A stretch of 64,000 nt of DNA. Origin: Apostichopus japonicus. Taxonomy: Eukaryota > Echinodermata > Holothuroidea > Aspidochirotida > Stichopodidae. The notes beneath the pieces are model-generated. The model did no database searches. It saw only the letters and a list, made by a program, of their open reading frames with translations, and had not been told where the DNA came from. Shown piece by piece: positions 55,324 to 64,000 of the stretch. Position numbers and translations under genes: made by a program. Every line of letters starts with the position of its first letter. Position 1 is the first letter of the stretch. The stretch is taken from positions 20,537,094 through 20,601,093 of the forward strand of contig NC_092563.1 in NCBI RefSeq assembly GCF_037975245.1. The letters are read 5' to 3'.

Positions 55324-58051
55324 TTTTCATGTACAGTAGAATGGAGCTGACACTAGCTCTTTCTGTTCTAATGCTTCGACAATTAATCAACGAGTCTAGC
55401 CTATGACTACGGGTACTCTCGGTACGCGTAAAGACTGAGCCTACAGCGACTGGGGAGCCTTTGCTTATTTAGGCTACTGTTCTGTTGGAGTGCAGGCCCA
55501 ATAGGGGGAGAGACATAGTAGGATAATACTAGTAATACTTATAGTAGTACTACTTCTAGTATTACCCAGTTGTAACGTTAGGGCCTAGCCTAAAGTAGTC
55601 CTAAATCGAATACTCTAACCAAGTGTACAACGGAATGAAACGTTCTTAAAAATACTTCGCTGCATTCCACACATATGCATTAGGAAGCTGCGTACTGCAA
55701 TTCTCTGTTTCTCAAACTTGATGAACTGCAGACACTGCACGCGTATTCCAACATCACAGTTAGTTTTATAGTATTGCGCAATCTGTTTACCTCAAAAGAC
55801 CCGCGTTTTGCATTCAGAGAGTAAAAGCAAACAGCGCCATCTGTTTGCTGAGGGTCACTCAGACTTATCCATTGAATTATTCACACGTAACTAGTATTAG
55901 GTGTCGACCTAATGAAATTTTAACTGCAACTATAATTTTGCTCAAAACAAGGTTAATAGTCTAAAGAATTAACACGATTCATACGTTGGCATTCCGTACT
56001 AGTGACCAGTGCCGATGTTTTCCTATGCACAGTCAATTATGGAGAATTACGGTATAATTATGTAGGGCCTACTTGTTCCCGCCACCCCCCGGGGCCCTAG
56101 TTCAAATGGATTCGCTACTGAAGAATCTAAATAGCACAGTATTAATCGTTTATTTCAATTCAAAAACTGTGTATACATGGACGTAAGAGTGGGGGGGGGG
56201 GTCAAGTAGTTAAAAATTACTGTGCTCTCTAGTTAAAAGTATAGTTTACTTCCGCACTTTGAGGGTTAACAGGCTATGGTTGTTTATTGGGAACCTGTTG
56301 AACTGTTAATCGGCTCTGGAATGTTATCGAAATCCTCACCCCCTCCCTCTGGATTTTTTCTTCCGGATGTCCTTGACTATATAATTCTATTAAAGTCATG
56401 TAAACTGATTTTATCCTACCCCTTATTATCTTACTTGTATGAGATTAAATGAAAATAACAAAGGCTAGAAAAGAAAAGAAATTGTATTTTATTAATTTTT
56501 TTATTAATATCTGTTAAAGAAAATGTTACAACGCATAAAAAATAAGTTGAAATTTTGATAAAATATATTACGAATTACTATTAGGCCTATTCTCCAAAAC
56601 TATTGGCAAAAGCAAGCAAGTTGAACAACGCACAACATTTGAAGGAATCCCGCATCACAGTTGGTGAATTCTTCGTATATGATAACGTCACATAGCACGG
56701 AGCGATTACTTAATACTTTCACCATGTAAGAATTATAAGAATGTTATCGAACTCTACAAATGGACTCCTGTATATGTTTGCTTATCCATAATGTGCTATA
56801 ACGTCGTAGGGGTTGTATGTTAGGTCCAGAACTGAACCTAAGTCCAATAGATCCGTGTCGGAAGGCTGATTAGTCCAACTAGTCCCATTTCAAAACGAAT
56901 CCGATTCCACAGGAGGTCGATTGCGAGACAAGGCAATTCCCAGTGTACCACCGAAGTCCAAGTCTGAGTCCAGACTATATGGACTATCACAGATAGTTTC
57001 TCACCAAGGTCCTCTCACCTTCCCATCCCATAACAATGCTCCTTTTGTGATGCTTCCACAATAATTGTTCTGCTATAAGGTTGTAGCTAGCAAACAGTTT
57101 TGACTAGGGTAATCAGAGCCCCAGTAATATTTCTGTTGAAAACGTGTTGCAAGCTTCTATGACGAGTGTGCCCAATTCGGTTGGTATTTTGAGAAATATC
57201 ATAACATTAATACCAAAGCTGTACTGACTGCAGTTGTCTTCATAGTTCAACTCTTATCATTATGTTATATGATATCACAGACTGGTTTTCTTTAGTATAC
57301 ATGATGTACGTGATACATTAACACTTCATGTATACGATTGAATTGTTGCAAGAGCAATGATTGGATTGCTAAACGCACTGCTTAGATTTATATATTTAGA
57401 CATACTGGTTTCATCTAAATCATCGGAAATGAAACAAAAAATAAAATACACATTAAGAACAAAATGCTACAAAAACAAATGATAAACTGCTTAAATTTGT
57501 CCGCATTTGACTTAATTTTGTTTTGAGAGTAAACTTTACCCAAATTTGGTTGGATGTATATACGTAAAGCAGTGTTGGGTAAAATGAATTTCCCAACGTA
57601 ATTCTTTAACACATGTTTATAATTATCTAAATCATCAGAAATAAAAAAAAATAAAAAAAATCTTTTTTACGGCTTCAGAAATCATCTCTAATGTAGGAAA
57701 ACAACACGAGCAGCAACAACCACAACATACCCGTATGCTGAACAGTCCCATAAAGGTGTTTTCAATAAATTATTTTATATATACGAATACATGAAATCCA
57801 CAATTCTTGGTTTGTGTATATGTACCTCACTGTTTGATCTTGTGGAATATCTTACAGTGCTTTCAACGTGAACCGCCATGCGGGATCCAAAAGTATAATA
57901 GTCTAGGTACAGTAGATGCGGGTAGATTAGGAAGGTTCAGTTGCTGAGTTGGAGACAGATAAGAGAGAGAGGCGAAGTCTAATCTTACAGTATATTCCCT
58001 CAAATCAAGGTCATTTTCTTCTTTATTAATATCGATCGATTGCTATTCTCT
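55324..58051. other. WRNIP1 upstream region and HYR-gene 3' flank
   Basis: No coding exon is recognised in 2.7 kb. The WRNIP1 promoter should lie in the first few hundred bases, but I see no clear TATA box or named site. G/C-runs occur at about 56085-56095 and 56191-56201. The right part should contain the 3' UTR of the HYR gene. Confidence 0.55.
58022..58027 (-). terminator. Candidate HYR-gene polyadenylation signal
   Basis: The minus strand reads AATAAA 25 bases past the stop codon. Its use would give an unusually short 3' UTR, so a more distal signal may be used. Confidence 0.25.
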
Positions 58052-58551
58052 TCAAAGCTCAAAGTCTTCATCGCTGTCAATAGCTATGCGCTGTCTTTCC
58101 AGAGTATTCGGACCAGCTATGTTCTTATCGTCGAGATTTACTGCGTCACGCATTCCCAAATGCACCATTTCGTTGCTTCTTCCTCTTTGACTAGTACGGT
58201 TCTCCTCATCGGATGTGCCACCATAATATCTGGTTCTGAAGTCCCTAAAAGATCTTGTCACCCTCCGAGAGACCCGTCTCTGGACCCTACGGACGGAGGA
58301 TGGTAGAACCCAATACTGGTGTGGATCGATTGCATTATTGTCATACGTTTGGCTCTCCGTTTCTGAGTTCTGATCAACATTCCCAGCACTGCCTACATGA
58401 CCATTCTCCTCCTCCTCCTCCTCTTCGTCATCTTTGCAACAGCAGCAGCAAATACAGCAACAGCAACAAAACACGATAACGAGTAGAATACCAACCACTG
58501 AACCGGCAGAAATAGCGATCACTTCGGTCATCGTCAACCCAAGGATAAGCG
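58052..58551 (-). CDS. HYR gene terminal exon: transmembrane helix, Cys cluster, cytoplasmic tail
   Basis: The acceptor is TTTCTTACAG and the stop TGA is at 58054-58052. It encodes a short linker TLILGLTMTEV, the membrane helix IAISAGSVVGILLVIVF, then CCCCCICCCCCKDD and seven Glu in a row. The tail has a tyrosine motif QTYDNNAIDPHQYW, a strongly basic RRVQRRVSRRVTRSFRDFR segment, and the C-terminus IDSDEDFEL. The juxtamembrane cysteines are probable palmitoylation sites. The final F-E-L fits a class II PDZ ligand pattern, though that is weak evidence. Confidence 0.88.
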
Positions 58552-61500
58552 CTGTAAGAAAGTGGAAATGAAGCAAAAAGTTCATGCATGGTCGGTGTGC
58601 GGGAAAGAAATATGGTAGAACTAATTCATTCGAAAACGCCGTCATTTAACTTGCCGGCTCGAAAACGTTTCAGCCTTCGACTCAGAATCTTTCTGCGAGG
58701 ACTGGGCCACGACCCTTCCAGACCCCACCCCTCAGAATGGATGCATGTAACTGAAACTTGGACTTTATGGATTTGATCTTTTAAAAAATAACTTAGTCGA
58801 TCTCTGTCGCAAAGAGGACTACCGACCCACCAGACCTCACCCCTCAGAATGGATGCATGGAACTGAAACTTGGACTATATGAATTTGATCTTTTAAAACA
58901 ATATACTTAGTTGATCACTGTCGCAAAAGGACTACCGCCGTGGACCGGCCTCTGTCGAAAATCACTTAAAAATAAATGCAGGAGAAAACTAGAGTAAAGT
59001 ATAGAGAGACATAAAACACATTTATGACCTTAAAACAGTTTCGTTATGTATATAGACTTACTTCCGTCACTGACGATAACTGTAAACCGACAGACAGCAT
59101 CATTTCCACTGCTATCTCTGAAGGTATAGGTGACTACAGTTGAACCAGTATCAAATACAGATCCCGGTGGTCGGTTCTCGTTCTGAAGAAGATCGTTTTC
59201 CCCTGAATTATCTAGTGCCATGGGACGTGTCCATGTGACTCTGAAGTCATCATCATTGCGGTCTTTCGTCTTTACAACATCTTCAGGGCAATCGAATATC
59301 TCGGGTGGAGTCTCATCTGGAACGTAAAAAAAAAGAGCAATCATCCACAAGAAGAACATTTTACACTAACAATGATAATTCAGAGATGACAAGCGATTGT
59401 GACTTCACTCACAGCTTGGACAAGTTTTTGTGCGTACTGTACTTTCATCCTGCTTCAAAGCACTCGTACTGACAGTGTGAACAGTATGAATAGGGACTGT
59501 TCGTACTATTAGTACGGATGCTTTGTAGAATGACTTTGGAGGACAGTATAGAGTAGTATCGGCATTAGACAGTCGTCCCAACTGGCCTATCAACTTTCTA
59601 ATAATATACATATTAATATAACTTAAAGCTATAACAATTAACAACAATGATCGACCAAAGTTACCTTGAAATAAGGCAACACCAAGTGAAATCGAAATAA
59701 TATAGTAATTCGCTACTCTGAATTGTAATTATCATGCGCCGCACGTGAGGTATGTCAAAATATGTCAAAATATTTTCACCCTATCTACATTATAATGACT
59801 GAAGAATGATGGTCAAGCTAAAAACTGTCAATATCGCCGCCCAAAGGCCGGCACTGGTCACCGTACCTAACACGACAACCCGGAATGAGCACTCGAAGAA
59901 TTCTTCATAAACGAAATCGTAAAAGGAATACGTGACTTGAGCTGGTTGGTTGAAACAGAAAATATCTCCAGGGAAGTGTGTTTGGTTGTGTAGAACTATA
60001 ACTTCTGAATTATTCATTGGCTCTTCCCATTCCACACTGGTACAGGTCCCATTAGGATGGCTGGCAACTGAAATATTTTCAGGACATTCAGTCACAGGCA
60101 TTCGCGGTGTCGTGGGTCCAAGAAATTCGTCTGAAAGAAATGTTTCCGTTAAAAGAGAGTAACTATAATATGTTCCAACCTTTTTCAAGCTCAACATTGT
60201 GATAGCTTTCAAAGTATTCGATACTTGCTAAATGTTCCAGAATAAACTAGAATCATTATAAGTCATTTTACCCTTACAGTGATTGAGAGAAATTCGCTTT
60301 TCTGCCGGTAAATGTAAGCTTTTTTGTTTCAAAGAAATGTCACCCTAACAAAGAAATGTCACCCTAAGCTATAGAGCGTGGACACGAAACGCGGAAACTG
60401 TGGGTAAAGGTAGTTAGACAAATTCTGTTCATAGACTCATTTTAAAAGGGATAAAATGGCACTTAGATAAAGACTACATTTAGATAACTTGCCACAACTT
60501 TCATTTCGTCTATGAAATAAAAGTAAACTTGATAATATCAAACCTTACCCAAAGTGAATTCCTCATGTTTCTCAAGTTTGAAAGTATCATCAAGTTAATA
60601 TTAACTCATTTCACAAAGGTCCCTCAGCACAAATTTGTCACACGAATTTGCAACAATAGAAATACATGTTCTATTCAAAATATATGACAGTTACGTACTT
60701 AACTAAGGAGAAACAGAAATATGTATGGAACTGCTTGACAAAGTCATTTGCTTATAGGAGGTAGTAAGAATTAATAAAGGAAACATATTTAATAGATGGA
60801 TGATAGTGTATGCATAGCTCTTTATTCACGGACAGAAAAAAATGACATACCTGTTACAGTAACGTTGAAAATACATTCAGCTTTGTTACCACTAAAATCC
60901 TGAAAGGTGTAAACAACCTTGTGAATGCCTAGAGGAAACAGATCACCCGAACGATGTGTCATGCTCATGGTTATGTTTGTCTCCTTGTCGATGCCAACGG
61001 GAGTTCTCCAACGTACCTCTGCCTCCGTTGTATTTGGTGGGACGCTCTTAATGATACCAATCCGAGGGCAGTATCTTACATTTGGCAGTGGACTATCATC
61101 TGTATAACCAAGGAGGTATAATATAATAAATTAGCAATAGACATAAATCATTTACAAAAGTTTTGTAATAATTAATAATAGCTAACCATATCATAATTGG
61201 ACCAGACATTTATAGGGAATGTTCCAGTGCGAAGCAGGCATTGTAACACTTATGTGAAAGAACAATATATTCCCGCACATCATTAGTTACATAAACATCC
61301 TATGTCAATATCTTCTCCCTTAGAAAAAATATGGTCGATTGAATGTAAGCTATTTTGACTGGCTAAATTCTCGATTATGCAATATATATAGGTTCGGATC
61401 ACGCGTACGTTGGTAGGTCTGAGATGCCATCAATTACAATTTGTTTTTGCTTTATTCATGAAGCCTGATACATTTGCTTCTTCGCACGGATCCGCGTGTT

Positions 61501-63913
61501 TATAAATATTGTGAACATGCAACATAACATACATATTAGACACTTATATAGCGCTGCTACATCGAGATTGTAGCGCTTTGAGAACTTAGCCTTGGTCATT
61601 GGTAACTTGTCACACCTACCCACCAAAGTGTGCGCAATTCAATCAATCTCTTCCGGGGCACCACAGTGCACCACAGCCACGTGTCCCGGGGGACTTCCCA
61701 TAGGGTGCAGCCACAAACCGGCGCACGCAACTATATTTACACCTGGGTGAAGAGAGGCAATGGAGATAAAGTGCCTTGCCCAAGGACACAACGCAAAGAT
61801 CTGGCCAGGGCTCGAACCTGCTATCCTTAGCTCACCAATCCACTGCCTTAACCACTTGACCACAACGCCCTCCTTAACATAAGGGGTGGGGTAATGTCTA
61901 TTAGACAGTATTAGAAGAATAAAGACAAACCTATAAGGGTAACATTGATGATACAGTCTGCTGTATTATTGGCGTCATCGGTATAGGTATGGACCACGAC
62001 TGTCTGACCCACTGGGAAATCGTCACCAGGTGAGGGCATATCGTTAGCCACCAGAGAGAAAGATCCACTGTTGTCGGTAACTACAGGTATAGTCCAATTT
62101 ACTGGGGCAGACATAGCACCACTGTTAATAATTTCAACAACTTCATTGGGGCAGTTCTCAATGCTAGGAGGGGTTATATCTGTGAAGGTAATTTTACATT
62201 CATGAAACCTGTAACCTTATGTCAAGTGAAGTAGTAAATTAAAATATTTGATGATGTCTATAAACATATACTGTTTGCCTCTAATATAACTTCAAAGCAA
62301 AACTGTTGAATTTTGAAGTTGAAAAAAAAAGATCAGAAAAGGGTAACAAATGAACAAGTTTTGGGTCTTCCAATTGAGGATACTGGCTATGGAACGCGAA
62401 AAGGGGGAAACTTATTTCGTTGCTAAGTTTAACGTAAGTTTAGACAACGACGTAAGTTTAGACAACGGAAGTTTAGACATCAACGAAATAAGTTTGCCCT
62501 TTCGCGTTCCATAGCTGGCAGGTAAGAATGTGCAGACGGTGTAAATGTAACCATCAAATGAGAAATAGGTGTAAAAAATGAAGCATAATATATATATACT
62601 GGTGGGAAAAACGTGTGTACATTAAATTCCATGTATAGACTTTAACCATCAACTATAGTGACTGGGTGATGTCCTCCCATTGCTCTCAAGGAGAAATTAT
62701 GACGTATAAGTAAAACAAAAGAAAGCTTACCAGATATAATGACAGTAAAATTGCAATCTTGAATATTCCCTGGTTGGTCAATAAACCGAAGAGCTACCTC
62801 GTGTTGCCCAATCTTGAACTCCGACCCGGATTGATGAGACTCCATCAAAGTTATGGTTGTCAGAGCATCAGTAGCCATTACACTAGGCCAACTGACAACT
62901 ACCATATCACTTGTTGCGGGGGCATTCAAACGCATTGGTTCCCCTGGGCAACCAGTTACAGTTGGTGGTTCAGTGTCGATGACAGCTGTGAAAGGAAGGG
63001 CACGAGGGTGATAAGAGTTCCATTAAGAAGTAAGCATACTATAGGCATCGATTGCTTTTCAAAGTGGTGCAGGAGAATGAAGAGGTTGGGGGGGGGGGGG
63101 TTGGGGGATGGGGTGGGGGAGAATTGGATCCTACATAGAGCCTAACCGAGTGCCACTGGGGGTGCGCCCAAGCACAGGTAGGCAATATGCAGTCACCGGG
63201 TACTTTTTCAGTGCCCGCCAGAAGGCTTTAAAAGATTAATGCGCATATGGGAAAATGTTTTTGTGGGGATGTGTGGGGAAAAAAGATCCTTAGTTATCCT
63301 CCGGTAAGTGTTTCAAACCACAAAAATGGAATGACGATCGAAACGTATTAGTATCACGTCCTCCCACCACATCGACACAACGTATTTAACAGGTTATTAC
63401 ACGGAAAATATCAAATGATTTACCTGTATATATATAGAACGGCTACGAGTTCTATGCACCAACCATTAAATTATATATTTATTCGGCAACGATCTGCGTT
63501 ATTACCATGCATCGGATGAGGGAGTTAAATTAAAGGGATAGGTATGAGTCTTCTCACAATTCACACAACCTTGAAGTATCGAGCAACCTCTTTAAAAAGT
63601 CATGATTCAGTCGTGAAATATGAAACCTACGTTCAACTTCTACGCGAAAGGAGCACGAAGCCCGGTTTCCTGATTGGTCAGCGACGACATACTCCACCGT
63701 GTGAACACCGACGAAGAACACGCCCCCTGGCGTATGGGACACTGTCACGTTTGTGTTATCATTATCGTTAAACAAGGGTTCTTCCCAAGAGACAGAAGTT
63801 CGTGTGGATCCATAAGGTAGAATTTCACGTATTGCATCTGGACAATTATCCACCGTTGGATAAGAATTGTCTGAAAAGAGAACGTTGGATTTGTATATTT
63901 TAGAAAACACACC
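58052..63913 (-). CDS. Membrane-anchored HYR (hyalin-repeat) protein, 3' part of gene
   Basis: Exons in transcript order: about 63975-63913 (tentative), 63870-63631, 62985-62731, 62179-61931, 61099-60851, 60130-59867, 59316-59062 and 58551-58052. Six exons of 240-264 bases each encode one HYR domain and all are phase 1-1. Each starts with a D..PP-like linker and a Cys-Pro (NCP, GCP, YCP, ECP, DCP) and ends with a Cys in the C.F.V.V strand. HYR domains are immunoglobulin-like adhesion modules found in hyalin, SVEP1 and related proteins. The last exon adds a transmembrane helix, a cysteine cluster and a cytoplasmic tail of about 125 residues. The protein is therefore a type I membrane HYR protein, not a secreted hyalin. 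Its N-terminus is outside the window. I cannot name an orthologue. Cell adhesion or recognition at the cell surface is the likely role (inference). Confidence 0.85.
58552..59061. other. HYR gene intron before the terminal exon
   Basis: The intron is 510 bases, mostly occupied by a 112-bp tandem duplication (58718-58940). Confidence 0.65.
58718..58940. repeat. Tandem duplication, 112-bp period
   Basis: Two copies share CACCCCTCAGAATGGATGCAT, ACTGAAACTTGGACT, GATTTGATCTTTTAAAA-like and CTGTCGCAAA strings, starting at 58718 and 58830. The copies are close in sequence. Confidence 0.85.
59062..59316 (-). CDS. HYR domain exon (last HYR before the membrane)
   Basis: The exon encodes DETPPEIFDCPEDVVKTKD, then VTWTRPMALDNSGENDL and TYTFRDSSGNDAVCRFTVIV. 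It is a canonical HYR domain with the DETPPxI opening and the DSSGN..C.F strand. Phase 1-1, 255 bases, donor GTAAGT. Confidence 0.92.
59317..59866. other. HYR gene intron after the HYR exon with the hydrophobic read-through
   Basis: The intron is 550 bases. Its first 77 bases continue the upstream exon's frame to a stop (see the alternative end at 59790-60130). The rest is AT-rich with no recognisable feature. Confidence 0.6.
59790..60130 (-). CDS. Alternative terminal exon form with a GPI-signal-like end (hypothetical)
   Basis: If the donor at 59866-59865 is not used, the frame of the HYR exon runs on for 25 codons as GTVTSAGLWAAILTVFSLTI, then ILQSL, then TAA at 59792-59790. This is a small-residue cluster (SAG) followed by ~18 hydrophobic residues at the very C-terminus, the layout of a GPI-anchor signal. 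No AATAAA is visible soon after, so it may be chance. Transcript data would decide. Confidence 0.35.
59867..60130 (-). CDS. HYR domain exon with possible alternative C-terminal extension
   Basis: The exon encodes DEFLGPTTPRMPVTECPENI, CTSVEWEEPMNNSEVIVLHN and VTYSFYDFVYEEFFECSFRV. It is a divergent HYR with the usual DSSGN turn replaced by YEEFFE. Three N-glycosylation sequons are visible (NIS, NGT, NQT). The donor GTACGG joins in phase to the next HYR exon, giving VVVLDETPP. Confidence 0.88.
60131..60850. other. HYR gene intron
   Basis: The intron is 720 bases and AT-rich, with a short direct repeat AAAGAAATGTCACCCTAA at about 60332 and 60349. Nothing else is recognised. Confidence 0.6.
60851..61099 (-). 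CDS. HYR domain exon
   Basis: The exon encodes DDSPLPNVRYCPRIGIIKSV, EAEVRWRTPVGIDKETNITM and VVYTFQDFSGNKAECIFNVT. It is a canonical HYR with a DFSGNKAEC turn. Phase 1-1, 249 bases, acceptor GTTATACAG, donor GTATGT. Confidence 0.9.
61100..61930. other. HYR gene intron carrying SINE-C
   Basis: The intron is 831 bases. SINE-C fills the right half. Nothing is recognised in 61100-61521. Confidence 0.6.
61522..61870 (-). mobile_element. SINE-C, tRNA-derived SINE sharing a LINE 3' tail
   Basis: Read on the minus strand, the head has an A box TGGTCAAGTGGTTAAGG and a B box GGTTCGAGCCC. The body has TTGTGTCCTTGGGCAAGGCA, similar to SINE-A. The 3' end reads CGATGTAGCAGCGCTATATA then AGTGTCTAATATGTATGTTA, nearly identical to the 3' end of the LINE fragment at 36040-36525. 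It lies in a HYR gene intron. Confidence 0.85.
61931..62179 (-). CDS. HYR domain exon
   Basis: The exon encodes DITPPSIENCPNEVVEIINS, APVNWTIPVVTDNSGSFSL and VVVHTYTDDANNTADCIINV. It is a canonical HYR, phase 1-1, 249 bases, with acceptor TTCACAG and donor GTTTGT. Confidence 0.92.
62180..62730. other. HYR gene intron with a palindromic element
   Basis: The intron is 551 bases and contains the inverted repeat at 62386-62515 and a short TA microsatellite near 62588. Confidence 0.6.
62386..62515. repeat. Inverted-repeat (MITE-like) element
   Basis: Arm 62386-62422 starts GCTATGGAACGCGAAA and pairs with 62481-62515, which ends TTTCGCGTTCCATAGC. Two small mismatches or indels separate the arms. 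The spacer has three copies of a GTAAGTTTAGACAACG-type unit. CTGG flanks both ends of the inner CTATGG..CCATAG core and could be a target duplication. Confidence 0.75.
62731..62985 (-). CDS. HYR domain exon
   Basis: The exon encodes AVIDTEPPTVTGCPGEPMRL, VVVSWPSVMATDALTTITL and EVALRFIDQPGNIQDCNFTV. It is a canonical HYR with DQPGN in place of DSSGN. Phase 1-1, 255 bases, acceptor CTTTCACAG, donor GTAAGC. Confidence 0.92.
62986..63630. other. HYR gene intron
   Basis: The intron is 645 bases, with a long G-run and G-rich tract at 63086-63120. Nothing else is recognised. Confidence 0.6.
63631..63870 (-). CDS. HYR domain exon
   Basis: The exon encodes DNSYPTVDNCPDAIREILPY, TRTSVSWEEPLFNDNDNTNV and HTVEYVVADQSGNRASCSFR. 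It is a canonical HYR, phase 1-1, 240 bases, with acceptor CTTTTCAG. I chose the donor GTAGGT because it keeps phase 1; a GTTTCA four bases on would break it. Confidence 0.9.
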
Positions 63914-63975
63914 TTCTACACTGAAGGTACATATAGCTTGTCGTGATGGACACATTTCCGCAAGGACATTTACAG
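63913..63975 (-). CDS. Partial HYR exon at the window edge (boundary uncertain)
   Basis: The minus-strand frame VNVLAEMCPSRQAICTFSVE looks like the last strand of another HYR domain (C.F.V with a preceding A.C turn). It ends in phase 1 before GTGTGT, matching the next exon. A TGA lies in frame about 12 codons upstream, so either the exon is short (acceptor TAG near 63976 or 63982) or the frame is broken. The rest of the gene is beyond the window. Confidence 0.5.
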
Positions 63976-64000
63976 CTATTTCTAAATGTCAGTCTGTCAG

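Noticed and set aside
59405-59647. 80-residue minus-strand frame in a HYR intron
   Set aside because: It lacks the HYR pattern and a phase 1-1 splice pair; not a missed domain.

Overview
The window is invertebrate-deuterostome nuclear DNA, most likely from an echinoderm. It is AT-rich and intron-dominated. It is full of tRNA-derived SINEs, LINE pieces, short hAT-type DNA transposons and tandem repeats. Its right end carries a chain of hyalin (HYR) repeats, a domain greatly expanded in echinoderms. The taxon is an inference. A holothurian or echinoid would fit, but no single feature in the sequence proves it.

Four host genes are visible. (1) At 72-2359 (+) lie the last two exons of a gene with an IRS/DOK-type PTB domain followed by about 500 residues of Glu/Lys/Thr-rich disordered tail. 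(2) At 9409-40740 (+) is a complete 14-exon NEK11-type checkpoint kinase, reconstructed here at 710 residues with every splice phase consistent. (3) At 46328-55323 (-) is a complete 7-exon WRNIP1 gene (UBZ4 zinc finger plus AAA+ ATPase, 578 residues). (4) At 58052-63913 (-) is the 3' part of a membrane-anchored HYR-repeat protein: six HYR domains each on one phase 1-1 exon, then an exon with the transmembrane helix, a cysteine cluster and a cytoplasmic tail. NEK11 and WRNIP1 converge tail to tail, and both act in genome maintenance in the species studied. WRNIP1 and the HYR gene lie head to tail.

Region by region: 2360-9408 is 3' UTR and intergenic sequence ending in a possible NEK11 promoter. 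NEK11 intron 2 holds a hAT-type element and an apparently intact antisense non-LTR retrotransposon with a 1060-residue AP-endonuclease/reverse-transcriptase ORF. Intron 4 holds a 178-bp higher-order minisatellite. Introns 5 and 6 hold SINEs. Intron 9 holds a 54-bp minisatellite and LINE 3' fragments. In intron 12 the exon-12 splice donor is triplicated. 40741-46327 is intergenic with tandem duplications, a SINE and a hAT-type element. WRNIP1 introns hold another hAT-type element, a SINE, and a SINE broken by an inverted-repeat insertion right beside exon 3. The HYR introns hold a further SINE and a palindromic element.

The observations I think most deserve follow-up are these: a possible GPI-anchored alternative end in the second-last HYR exon; the triplet-repeat-built Cys/Glu cluster in the HYR protein; the inverted-repeat insertion inside the WRNIP1 SINE; the LINE/SINE pair sharing a 3' tail; and the triplicated splice donor in NEK11.
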